From Algibacter lectus (GTDB taxonomy: Bacteria; Bacteroidota; Bacteroidia; Flavobacteriales; Flavobacteriaceae): a stretch of 64,000 nucleotides of DNA. Below the pieces are notes generated by a model. That model was given only the letters and a program-made list of their open reading frames with translations. It was not told the origin of the DNA and made no database searches. This document shows, piece by piece, positions 16,333 to 23,621 of this stretch. The translations under genes were made by a program, and so were the position numbers. The first letter of the stretch is position 1; each line of letters opens with the position of its first letter. The stretch spans positions 248,001 through 312,000 of the forward strand of contig NZ_FOLN01000005.1 of NCBI RefSeq assembly GCF_900112395.1. Reading direction: 5' to 3'.

Positions 16333-16935
16333 TTATTTTCTGTTGTAGTAATAAATAGTTAGTACTGCTGTATCTCTTAAAAAATCTACGTTACCAATCG
16401 AAACATTGTTAATACTTAAACCTGTTCGATCCTCCAAATCGGTCTTAAGTAACTCATAATTCTCAGGTTTTATATTTTCTATATTTTCGTAGACAATCTC
16501 TTTAGTAACTTCGTGCTTTAAATGCCAAAACTTTTCAATTATAGCTATAGAAATTACCACAACAGTATTGGCTAGAAGAATTTCGGAATAACTCATTTTT
16601 TTGTTAGCCAAAGAGTTCATTACAGAAACACCAATAACAACAAACAAATAGGTCATTTCTTTAATATCGATAGCATCTGTTCGGTACCGTATAATACCGA
16701 AAATAGCAAAGAGACCTAGAGCCATACCAATATCTAACTCGAATTTTTTAAGCGTAAAACACAAGAAAAACACGATAAAACTTATCATATAAAAAGTAAA
16801 CAAATAATCTTTTCGTCTAGAAGATGTATAATACAACCAGCGTATAATTAGCGTTAAAAACCCTAAGTTTATTGTAAAACGGAAAGCCATTTTAAAAAAA
16901 TCGTCGTCGAAAATTGGTATCTCTAAAAACTCCAT
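16333..16935 (-). CDS. DUF4956 membrane protein
   Basis: 200 aa. Three or four membrane segments between about residues 15 and 130, including GLFAIFGIIRYRTDAIDIKE, the recognisable DUF4956 core, followed by a soluble C-terminal domain (about 145-200, LLKTDLEDRTGLSINNVSIG). DUF4956 genes frequently accompany VTC-domain genes; I recall this pairing from several phyla but not a proven mechanism. It lies 2 bp after the VTC gene and 1 bp before DUF2490, so the proteins are likely made together. A channel or anchor for a VTC product is one possible role. Confidence 0.82.
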   Translation of the reverse strand: MEFLEIPIFDDDFFKMAFRFTINLGFLTLIIRWLYYTSSRRKDYLFTFYMISFIVFFLCFTLKKFELDIGMALGLFAIFGIIRYRTDAIDIKEMTYLFVVIGVSVMNSLANKKMSYSEILLANTVVVISIAIIEKFWHLKHEVTKEIVYENIENIKPENYELLKTDLEDRTGLSINNVSIGNVDFLRDTAVLTIYYYNRK

Positions 16936-16937
16936 AG

Positions 16938-17687
16938 TTATGCTGTAATGTTATTGATTTTTATTAATTTCTTTTTAAACACATTGTACTTTACATCATT
17001 GTACAAGCTTATCATACCAATACAATATTTACTTATACTATAAGGATGCTGGCGTAAAGATTTTAAGGCTTTTACTATTGCCGAATTTCTATTGAAACGT
17101 TCTTGCTTAACTTCCACAACAACTAAATCATTATAGTTTTTCTCTGTTTCGTTAATTTTAAAAGAAAGGTTTAAATCTATAGTAACACGCTCTTTACTTT
17201 TTAAATTCACTAAGGTTATTCGGTTAAAACCATTCCAGAGGCTAGGCTCTAAATTAAAGTCTTCGTTTGTAGTTTCTGCGATAAAGGCTTCTGATGATTT
17301 TGATAAATTCAATTCAAAATCTTTTACAGGAATTCGTGTTTTATTCGTTTCTCCCTTACCATTCTTTTGCTTAATCTCAAGAAAACAGAGATTAGATTCA
17401 ACATATTTACGCTGTCTAATTTTTGTTCTATTATTCTTCCCGTTATGGTGATCGTTGTAAAATTTATTATCTACAGTATCAAAATACAATGATGAGTAAC
17501 TCATTACTCTATCCGTATTAATTTCTAAAACTCGATACTCCTGCTCTATCGAATGTAAAATAGAAACCAACTGCTTTTTATTAATTACAAACTTAGTATC
17601 GGTTCGCTTCATTAAGGCTACACTATTCATTTCATCTAACGAAATAGAAGAAAACCTACTCATTATTTTTTGAATGTTTTGCGGCAT
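16938..17687 (-). CDS. VTC-domain protein, polyphosphate-polymerase-like
   Basis: 249 aa, almost entirely a VTC domain of the triphosphate-tunnel fold. Visible features are LMKRTDTKFVINKKQL (first basic strand), SSLYFDT, NNRTKIRQRKYVES (basic tunnel strands), CFLEIKQKNGKGETNKTRI, and VVVEVKQERF. Yeast Vtc4 makes polyphosphate from ATP in the tunnel; the basic residues kept here fit anion or polyphosphate binding, though activity cannot be shown by eye. No SPX domain or membrane segment is present, so membrane attachment would come from DUF4956 next to it. First gene of the operon, with the ECF-type promoter at 17739-17769 52 bp upstream. Confidence 0.85.
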   Translation of the reverse strand: MPQNIQKIMSRFSSISLDEMNSVALMKRTDTKFVINKKQLVSILHSIEQEYRVLEINTDRVMSYSSLYFDTVDNKFYNDHHNGKNNRTKIRQRKYVESNLCFLEIKQKNGKGETNKTRIPVKDFELNLSKSSEAFIAETTNEDFNLEPSLWNGFNRITLVNLKSKERVTIDLNLSFKINETEKNYNDLVVVEVKQERFNRNSAIVKALKSLRQHPYSISKYCIGMISLYNDVKYNVFKKKLIKINNITA

Positions 17688-17738
17688 ATTATCAACTTAT
17701 TTAATATTAATAGAATGTTATTAAATTGTTACATAAAG

Positions 17739-17769
17739 TTTAGATGCCCATCTGTTTTAAAACTTGCGC
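17739..17769 (-). promoter_or_regulatory. ECF-type promoter, site B (VTC-DUF4956-DUF2490-CotH)
   Basis: On the minus strand GCGCAAGTTT (17769-17760), 13 bases, CATCTAAA (17746-17739), directly upstream of the VTC operon and downstream of the EF-hand gene's terminator. Confidence 0.87.
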
Positions 17770-17812
17770 TTGTATTATGTTAAAAAAATCTTAACAAAAA
17801 AAAACAAAAAAA

Positions 17813-17844
17813 AAAGACTCAAAATTTTTAAATTTTGAGTCTTT
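17813..17844 (-). terminator. Terminator after the EF-hand gene
   Basis: Perfect 15-bp stem (AAAGACTCAAAATTT against AAATTTTGAGTCTTT) with a 2-base loop and a long T-run on the minus strand. It makes the EF-hand gene a single-gene transcript. Confidence 0.9.
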
Positions 17845-17893
17845 AAAAAAACTACAATGAGAGTTATAGTTTGTATTATAAATAATTAATCAA

Positions 17894-18379
17894 TTACCTT
17901 CTTTGTGGACGCTCTGGCTTTGGAGCATTTTTTAATTCTGCCTCAGATAAAAAACCATCTTTATCAGTATCAACTTTAGAGAAATCGTTTTTCAATGGCC
18001 CCTTAACTTCACTTTTAGACAGTTTACCATCCTTATCAGCATCCATTTGTTCTAACAACTCCGTGTAAGTTGGCATACCTTTTCCTTGACCTTTACTCTT
18101 CTTTTCCGATTTTGCTTCTTTTGCCTTCGGTTTCATTTCAGCTTCAGTAATAAAACCATCTTTATCCGCATCAATTGTAGCAAACTGTTCTTTTAAAGGT
18201 CCGTCTACTTCATTTTCCGATAGTTTACCATCTTCATTAGCATCTAGCTTTTTCAACAACTCACTAAATGATGGCGGTTTTTGATTTCCCTTTTCTTCCG
18301 ACTGTGCAAATGTTTGAGTCGAACCTAATAATGCCAATCCAAAAACTAAGGCACCTGTTTTAAATGTTTTATTTTTCAT
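17894..18379 (-). CDS. Secreted EF-hand calcium-binding protein
   Basis: 161 aa with a signal peptide ending near STQTFAQ. Four EF-hand loops follow in two tandem pairs: DANEDGKLSENE, DADKDGFITEAE, DADKDGKLSKSE and DTDKDGFLSEAE, all with Asp/Asn at positions 1, 3 and 5, Gly at 6 and Glu at 12, so all four should bind Ca2+. The second pair clearly repeats the first (FSELLKKLD and YTELLEQMD, EVDGPLKEQF and EVKGPLKNDF), separated by a Lys-rich linker. Periplasmic location is expected. It has its own ECF-type promoter at 18409-18439 and terminator, which puts calcium binding inside the predicted sigma regulon. Confidence 0.9.
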   Translation of the reverse strand: MKNKTFKTGALVFGLALLGSTQTFAQSEEKGNQKPPSFSELLKKLDANEDGKLSENEVDGPLKEQFATIDADKDGFITEAEMKPKAKEAKSEKKSKGQGKGMPTYTELLEQMDADKDGKLSKSEVKGPLKNDFSKVDTDKDGFLSEAELKNAPKPERPQRR

Positions 18380-18408
18380 CTTAAAAATTATTTTATTGTT
18401 TATATAAG

Positions 18409-18439
18409 TTTAGATGGTATTATTTGTATAAACTCGCGC
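18409..18439 (-). promoter_or_regulatory. ECF-type promoter, site C (EF-hand gene)
   Basis: On the minus strand GCGCGAGTTT (18439-18430, one change from the other copies), 13 bases, CATCTAAA (18416-18409). It lies 30 bp before the EF-hand start codon. Confidence 0.85.
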
Positions 18440-18466
18440 GCAGTTTTGTTAATATAATCACAAAAA

Positions 18467-18493
18467 AAAAGACACTCAAAATGAATGTCTTTT
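18467..18493 (-). terminator. Terminator after the Spy-like gene
   Basis: Stem AAAAGACACTCA against TGAATGTCTTTT with one non-Watson-Crick position and a T-run on the minus strand, 8 bp beyond the stop codon of the Spy-like gene. Confidence 0.8.
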
Positions 18494-18501
18494 CTTTTAT
18501 A

Positions 18502-19041
18502 TTAATGCATTGGCGGTCGCCCTTCGTGCTCTCCACCCATTCTTGGTGGTGGCGGTCCGTTTCTATCTCTACCTTCTTGATCAGGGCCACCTTCTCTATT
18601 ATTCGGTCCTTTCTGAAGTGCTTGTTTCATTATACTCTTAAATTTTTCTTTTTGTTCAGCATTGCATAATTCTTGAATATCTCTAAAATGATAAAATGCC
18701 ATTTTATCAAACTCCATTTCCTTTAAAGCAATTTTACGAGCTAAAGAATCTACAACATTAGAATCTAAATCAGTCTCAGATAATTTACTAAACAAAGCAT
18801 CCTTCATTTTTTTGATACCACTATTGTTTCGCATCATATTTTGACGATGCTCTCTATTTAGAATTTGCACAGCCTCTAGTTGCTCTTCGTTAAAGTTCAA
18901 CTCATCTATAATAAAACTCATAGGATCTTGGCGCTCCATCTTTTGTTTCCCTATAGGCTTCCCTAAATAATTAAAGAGAAAAAAAGCATTAACAGCTACC
19001 AGAAAAACAAGTAGAATGTATAAAACTATATTTTTTTTCAT
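18502..19041 (-). CDS. Spy/CpxP-like periplasmic protein with a Gly/Pro/Arg/His-rich tail
   Basis: 179 aa. One N-terminal hydrophobic segment (about 5-25) that is either an uncleaved anchor or a signal peptide. A helical Spy-like core follows (FIIDELNFNEEQLEAVQIL near 43-61, EMEFDKMAFYHFRDIQELCN near 111-130, EQKEKFKSIM). The last 35 residues are low complexity, rich in Gly, Pro, Arg and with His/Met at the end (PPPPRMGGEHEGRPPMH). The core is as in periplasmic chaperone/zinc-resistance-like sensors of ECF systems, and the tail might bind metal. It lies 7 bp downstream of the anti-sigma-like gene, sharing promoter D. Confidence 0.75.
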   Translation of the reverse strand: MKKNIVLYILLVFLVAVNAFFLFNYLGKPIGKQKMERQDPMSFIIDELNFNEEQLEAVQILNREHRQNMMRNNSGIKKMKDALFSKLSETDLDSNVVDSLARKIALKEMEFDKMAFYHFRDIQELCNAEQKEKFKSIMKQALQKGPNNREGGPDQEGRDRNGPPPPRMGGEHEGRPPMH

Positions 19042-19048
19042 TTGATTT

Positions 19049-19372
19049 TTAATTTAAAAATGATGTTGTCGAACTAGACGACAAACCGTATGTTTCTGCA
19101 AATTGATTCAAGTTCTCATCATAACTAGAGGTTCCCGAACTATTATCTAACTGCGTAAATGCAAGCACGTTTAAAACAACAACACATGCCAAAGTAGCCA
19201 ATTGTAATTTTGGCGTAAACCAACTCGATGCCACAACAACCTCTTCCTTTTCAGAAAACAAACGTTGCATGGTTTTATCCTTAAAAAAAGGCGACACATT
19301 TACGGTTTCAATACCATCGACAGCTTGTAAAGTACTATCTATTTTCTGTTGTATATCTTTATTAATATCCAT
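19049..19372 (-). CDS. Small membrane anti-sigma-like protein
   Basis: 107 aa from the ATG at 19372. A longer reading from a TTG at 19402 would run across the ECF-type -10 box (19399-19392), so the ATG is preferred. About 55 cytoplasmic residues (MDINKDIQQKIDSTLQAVDG at the start), one membrane segment (LQLATLACVVVLNVLAFTQL), then a short periplasmic tail. Size, topology and place directly after the sigma gene fit a minimal anti-sigma factor, but I see no named anti-sigma domain. It is followed after 7 bp by the Spy-like gene. The pair mirrors the one at 74-1027. Confidence 0.65.
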   Translation of the reverse strand: MDINKDIQQKIDSTLQAVDGIETVNVSPFFKDKTMQRLFSEKEEVVVASSWFTPKLQLATLACVVVLNVLAFTQLDNSSGTSSYDENLNQFAETYGLSSSSTTSFLN

Positions 19373-19391
19373 ATCTTTTGTATTATAAAAC

Positions 19392-19422
19392 TTTAGATGC
19401 AATATTTTATTAAAACTTGCGT
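19392..19422 (-). promoter_or_regulatory. ECF-type promoter, site D (anti-sigma/Spy-like pair)
   Basis: On the minus strand ACGCAAGTTT (19422-19413), 13 bases, CATCTAAA (19399-19392). It lies between the sigma gene's stop codon and the anti-sigma-like ATG, so the sigma factor would raise its own antagonist (negative feedback). Confidence 0.85.
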
Positions 19423-19440
19423 TAGGCTGCTCATTTTTTT

Positions 19441-20022
19441 TTACTTCATGTCATTTTTATAAAAATCACCCAAAACATCTTGCAAGTTTTTTTTCGCCCT
19501 AAACATTAACGACTCTACCGACGACAAACTTTTTTCTGTAATATCACAAACCTCCTGATTACTAAGCCCATCTATTTTACTAAGCGTAAAAACCACACGC
19601 TGGGCATCGGGCAATTGGTTTATAGCTTTAAAGAGCGTTTCACTCTTTTGTTTATTCTCTAATAAAACTCCCGGATGGTTCATTTCTGTAAAATATTTGG
19701 TTTTATCCATAGGGATTTCATTTCCCATTATAGATTGCAGAAAGGCAAAACGCTTTTTCGTGTTTTTCTTCCTAATAAACTCCAAACATTTATTGGTGGT
19801 AATTCGGTAAATCCAAGTTGATAATTTCGAATTCCCTTTAAATTTATTAATCGAATTGAAAACCTCAACAAAAACATCCTGCGCAATATCTTCGGCATCT
19901 TCTTTATTGGGTACAAACGAGATACAAGTTGCAAACACTTTTTGCTGAAAGAGATCTAGCAACTTTCCATACGCAAATTGCTTACCTGCTCTTAAATCGT
20001 TTATAAAATCTTGTTCTTCCAA
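19441..20022 (-). CDS. ECF-type RNA polymerase sigma factor
   Basis: 193 aa. Region 2 (about 25-90) contains VPNKEDAEDIAQDVFVEVF and the DNA-melting/-10 recognition stretch LSTWIYRITTNKCLEFIRKK. Region 4 (about 125-185) contains LPDAQRVVFTLSKIDGLSNQ and the helix-turn-helix EVCDITEKSLSSVESLMFRA, which reads the -35 box. Region 3 is absent, as in ECF factors. The start appears to be a TTG: an in-frame stop lies four codons upstream and no ATG is found near the N-terminus, so translation may be weak. Four identical-spacing promoters downstream are its probable targets. It is followed after 18 bp by promoter D. Confidence 0.9.
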   Translation of the reverse strand: MEEQDFINDLRAGKQFAYGKLLDLFQQKVFATCISFVPNKEDAEDIAQDVFVEVFNSINKFKGNSKLSTWIYRITTNKCLEFIRKKNTKKRFAFLQSIMGNEIPMDKTKYFTEMNHPGVLLENKQKSETLFKAINQLPDAQRVVFTLSKIDGLSNQEVCDITEKSLSSVESLMFRAKKNLQDVLGDFYKNDMK

Positions 20023-20073
20023 ATGCGTTAATTAATCGCTGCAAATTAAGAAAAATTATTAATGAATAAAGCG

Positions 20074-20081
20074 TAACTTTG
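20074..20081 (+). promoter_or_regulatory. -7 promoter box before rsmB
   Basis: TAACTTTG matches TAnnTTTG. Transcription would start near 20088, about 80 bp before the rsmB start codon. Confidence 0.45.
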
Positions 20082-20167
20082 CAAACTCTAATAATTAATG
20101 CAGTTTGGATGAAAGATGGATAACTTTTGTTTGAAAACTTCCAACTGAAAACTGAGAACTAGAAAAA

Positions 20168-21385
20168 ATGCGATTACACAGAAATTTATGCTTTGCGGTT
20201 ATTGACGGTTTAACCCTAATCTTCAACGAAGGAAAATACGCCGATAAGGTTATACAACAACTTTTAAAACGCGATAAGCGTTGGGGAGCGAGAGACCGTG
20301 GTTTTGTTGCCGAAACTACTTATGAAATGGTAAGATGGAAACGTCTATATGCCGAAATTGCCGAAGTAAAAGAACCTTTTGACCGTGACAACCTGTGGCG
20401 TATGTTTGCTGTTTGGGCAACTTTAAAAGGTGTAAAATTACCAGATTGGAAATATTTTGAAGGTACACCATTACGCCGTATTAAAGGGCGCTATGATGAG
20501 CTTTCTAACAATAGAAAATTTAAAGAATCTATCCCAGATTGGATGGATGAAATTGGAGTAAAAGAATTAGGTAAAGAACTTTGGAGCAAAGAAATTGAAG
20601 CTTTAAACGTGCAAGCCGATGTTATTTTACGTGTTAACACATTAAAAACAACTAAGGAAGAGCTACAAACCGCCTTGTTTGATTTAGATATTGAAACCGA
20701 TTTTTTACCAGATCACCCAAGTGCTCTAAAATTAAAAGAGCGTGCTAATGTATTTTCTACTGAAATGTTTAAAAACGGACATTTTGAAGTACAAGATGCC
20801 TCGTCTCAATTGGTTGCCGAGTTTTTAAATGTAGAGCCTGGTATGCGTGTTGTAGATGCTTGTGCCGGCGCTGGAGGAAAAACGTTGCACCTTGCTTCTT
20901 TAATGGAAAACAAAGGACAAATTATTGCCATGGATATTTATGGTAATAAATTGAACGAATTAAAAAGACGTGCAAAACGTAATGGTGCTCATAATATTGA
21001 AAACCGTGCTATAGAATCTACTAAAGTTATTAAAAAACTTTATGACAAAGCCGATCGTGTTTTAATCGATGCGCCTTGTTCTGGCTTAGGTGTTTTAAGA
21101 AGAAATCCCGATGCTAAATGGAAACTTCAGCCCGAGTTTATTGATAAAATTAAGAAAACACAACAGGAAATCATTCAGCAATACAGTAAAATGGTTAAGC
21201 CTGGCGGACAAATGGTTTACGCAACGTGCTCGGTATTACCTTCGGAAAATCAAGACCAAGTAGCTACCTTTTTAAAATCGGAAGCGGGAGAAAATTTCTC
21301 TTTAGTAAAAGATAAAAAGGTAATGGCTCATAAATCTGGATTCGACGGATTTTACATGGCACTTTTAGAGCGTAAAGTGAACTAA
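20168..21385 (+). CDS. rsmB: 16S rRNA m5C methyltransferase, RsmB/NOL1-NOP2-Sun family
   Basis: 405 aa. An N-terminal helical domain (about 1-140) is followed by the SAM-dependent methyltransferase domain. The SAM loop DACAGAGGKTLHLAS is near 229-243, motif IV DAPCSGLGVLRRNPDAKW near 300-317 and motif VI VYATCSVLPSENQ near 350-362. Both family cysteines (Cys near 303 for release, Cys near 354 as nucleophile) are present. It would methylate cytosine in 16S rRNA in the cytoplasm. The exact target position (967 in E. coli) is by family analogy. Single gene with its own promoter box and terminator. Confidence 0.85.
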   Translation: MRLHRNLCFAVIDGLTLIFNEGKYADKVIQQLLKRDKRWGARDRGFVAETTYEMVRWKRLYAEIAEVKEPFDRDNLWRMFAVWATLKGVKLPDWKYFEGTPLRRIKGRYDELSNNRKFKESIPDWMDEIGVKELGKELWSKEIEALNVQADVILRVNTLKTTKEELQTALFDLDIETDFLPDHPSALKLKERANVFSTEMFKNGHFEVQDASSQLVAEFLNVEPGMRVVDACAGAGGKTLHLASLMENKGQIIAMDIYGNKLNELKRRAKRNGAHNIENRAIESTKVIKKLYDKADRVLIDAPCSGLGVLRRNPDAKWKLQPEFIDKIKKTQQEIIQQYSKMVKPGGQMVYATCSVLPSENQDQVATFLKSEAGENFSLVKDKKVMAHKSGFDGFYMALLERKVN

Positions 21386-21412
21386 CACCTATTCACTTAA
21401 AATATAAATAAG

Positions 21413-21438
21413 AAAGACTATCTGAAAAGATGGTCTTT
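21413..21438 (+). terminator. Terminator after rsmB
   Basis: Stem AAAGACTATC against GATGGTCTTT with one wobble pair, a 6-base loop and a T-run. Confidence 0.85.
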
Positions 21439-21525
21439 TTTTATTTATAAAATCTTCAAACACATTATAAAAACAGAACAAGTTCGACTTCACAATTCCT
21501 TAACATAAGAGCGAGAAAAAGATTT

Positions 21526-21533
21526 TAACTTTG
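21526..21533 (+). promoter_or_regulatory. -7 promoter box before the endonuclease gene
   Basis: TAACTTTG matches TAnnTTTG. The predicted start near 21540 gives a leader of about 65 bases. Confidence 0.4.
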
Positions 21534-21604
21534 CGAAAAACTAAAGCACACCCTTAACTTGTGTTTTCATCTTATTTTTATAATTAATTAATCTATTCAC
21601 CTCT

Positions 21605-23464
21605 ATGAAGCACTTTTACTTATTCTTTTTATTTGTTACAACTTTAAGTTTTGCACAGCTAGCACCGCCACAAAACTTACAAAGCTATTACCAAGATGTA
21701 GATTTTTCGCAAACAGGACTAGATCTTTTTAACGATTTAGCTATAGAAACAGCTGCAAAACACACCCAGTACCTTACATATACGCCAGGTATTTGGGAAG
21801 CCAGTAAAATAACCGACCAAGATCCAGACAACCTCAATAATGTATTATTAATCTACGGCTACAGCGATACCGATGGCAACTACGTTACAGACCGAACTCG
21901 CAGTAACACTTCAACAGGTGGTAATCAAGGTACCGATTGGAATAGAGAACACACGTTCCCAAACTCTTTAGCCAGCCCTAAATTAGAAAGTACAGGTAAA
22001 AATGTACCTCCCTATGCCGATGCTCACAACCTGAGACCTTCCGATGTTAGAATGAACTCTAACCGTGGAAATTTAAAATACATCACCAATATTGGAGCAG
22101 ATGGTAACCCAATTACAACTACAGCTGCTAATATTTCTGGAAGCTGGTATCCAGGAGACGAGTGGAAAGGCGATGCTGCTAGAATTATAATGTACATGTA
22201 TTTAAGATATGGAACACAATGCAAACCAGTGTTTGTAGCTAATGGAGAAACCAACGCTATCGATTCAAACATGATTAATCTTCTTTTGGAATGGAATGCA
22301 CAAGATCCAGTTTCTATAGTTGAAGACCAAAGAAACGCTTATCACGGAGACGTTAATAATGCTTACGGACAAGGAAACAGAAATCCATTTATTGACAACC
22401 CATATTTAGCAACAGCTATTTGGGGCGGACAAACTGCTCGTAACCGTTGGGGAGAATCTCAACCAAGCGATACACAAGCACCAACAGTACCGGCAAATTT
22501 AGTAGCAAGTAACGCAACGAGTACTACAGTAGATTTAAGTTGGGATGCTTCTACAGATGATACAGGTGTTACTTCATATCAAATTTATGTCGATGGGGAA
22601 TATTTCATTTCTTCGCAATCAGAAACTTCTTTAACACTTAATGGTTTAACTCCAAAAACATCATACAGTTTTTCTGTACTTGCTGCAGATTTAGCAAATA
22701 ACAAATCGGATTTAAGCGATGCGGTAAGTGCTACAACATTAGAAGATTCTACGCCAGTAAGTGGCGCATGTATCACAGAAACTTTCGAAAACCTAGTTTC
22801 CACAGTAGGATCTAATGACAGCCAATATACTGACAGAACATGGACAGGTAATGATGGAGACATATGGACAGCTACTTTAGCCAGAATCGATCAAGTAATT
22901 TTACCTGAAAGCAAAGCCATTACTTTTGATGTACGAGGCACTAAAACGGGTAAGGTCACATCTCCAATGTTCTCGGGGGGTATTGGTAGCTTAACAGCAA
23001 CGACTCAACGAGCTTACAGCGGAGGTTCTGGAAATTTAGACGTTATGGTAAATGGTAACGTTGTTGGTTCACTACCTTATGGAGACTCTGCACAAACAAC
23101 AACCATTTCTAATATCAATATCACTGGCAATGTAACTATTGTAATTACAGAAAACACAAGTGGCGGAGATCGTGTAACTCTAGATGATTTATCTTGGACT
23201 TGTTACACCTCATTAAGTACAGATGATAAATTTTTAGAAGACCTAAAAATATACCCAAACCCAGTAAAAGGAAGCAACATTAATATTGACACCAACGAAC
23301 CTCTAGAATTTGGTATCTACGATATTCTTGGAAAGCAAACCAATAGAGGCGTAATTTCTTCTTCTGCGCAAAGCATAGATGTAGCAAACTTAAAGCAAGG
23401 TGTATATATTTTAAAACTTTCTTCAGAAGCAAGAAGCATCACTAAAAAAATAGTTAAACAATAA
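21605..23464 (+). CDS. Secreted endonuclease I with FN3 and T9SS sorting domains
   Basis: 619 aa. Signal peptide MKHFYLFFLFVTTLSFAQ. Endonuclease I (EndA/NucM) domain at about 25-285 with the catalytic stretch WNREHTFPNS (His near 115) and AHNLRPSDVRMNSNRGN near 140-156. A fibronectin type III domain is at about 292-378, and a beta-rich region at about 385-530 looks like a carbohydrate-binding or jelly-roll module (VKSP-like edge, VTIVITENTSGGDRVTLDDL). The C-terminus (about 547-619, starting IYPNPVKG) is a type A T9SS sorting domain ending KKIVKQ. It should be exported through the type IX system to digest extracellular DNA. Single gene, own terminator. Confidence 0.88.
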   Translation: MKHFYLFFLFVTTLSFAQLAPPQNLQSYYQDVDFSQTGLDLFNDLAIETAAKHTQYLTYTPGIWEASKITDQDPDNLNNVLLIYGYSDTDGNYVTDRTRSNTSTGGNQGTDWNREHTFPNSLASPKLESTGKNVPPYADAHNLRPSDVRMNSNRGNLKYITNIGADGNPITTTAANISGSWYPGDEWKGDAARIIMYMYLRYGTQCKPVFVANGETNAIDSNMINLLLEWNAQDPVSIVEDQRNAYHGDVNNAYGQGNRNPFIDNPYLATAIWGGQTARNRWGESQPSDTQAPTVPANLVASNATSTTVDLSWDASTDDTGVTSYQIYVDGEYFISSQSETSLTLNGLTPKTSYSFSVLAADLANNKSDLSDAVSATTLEDSTPVSGACITETFENLVSTVGSNDSQYTDRTWTGNDGDIWTATLARIDQVILPESKAITFDVRGTKTGKVTSPMFSGGIGSLTATTQRAYSGGSGNLDVMVNGNVVGSLPYGDSAQTTTISNINITGNVTIVITENTSGGDRVTLDDLSWTCYTSLSTDDKFLEDLKIYPNPVKGSNINIDTNEPLEFGIYDILGKQTNRGVISSSAQSIDVANLKQGVYILKLSSEARSITKKIVKQ

Positions 23465-23483
23465 GCACACAACTACTCTTACC

Positions 23484-23509
23484 AAAAGCGGCTTTTTAAA
23501 GCCGCTTTT
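23484..23509 (+). terminator. Terminator after the endonuclease gene
   Basis: Perfect 12-bp stem (AAAAGCGGCTTT against AAAGCCGCTTTT) with a 2-base loop and T-run. Confidence 0.92.
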
Positions 23510-23583
23510 TTTTGTTTAAAACCTCGTGAATAACTCTCTATTTTCCTTCGCATTTTTTTAATAGAAAATCGGCTAAAAAAAAG

Positions 23584-23591
23584 TAAATTTG
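23584..23591 (+). promoter_or_regulatory. -7 promoter box before purL
   Basis: TAAATTTG, 30 bp before the purL ATG. No clear TTTG lies at the -33 position. Confidence 0.5.
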
Positions 23592-23621
23592 CACTTTCTT
23601 TAAACTAACAACACACATATA

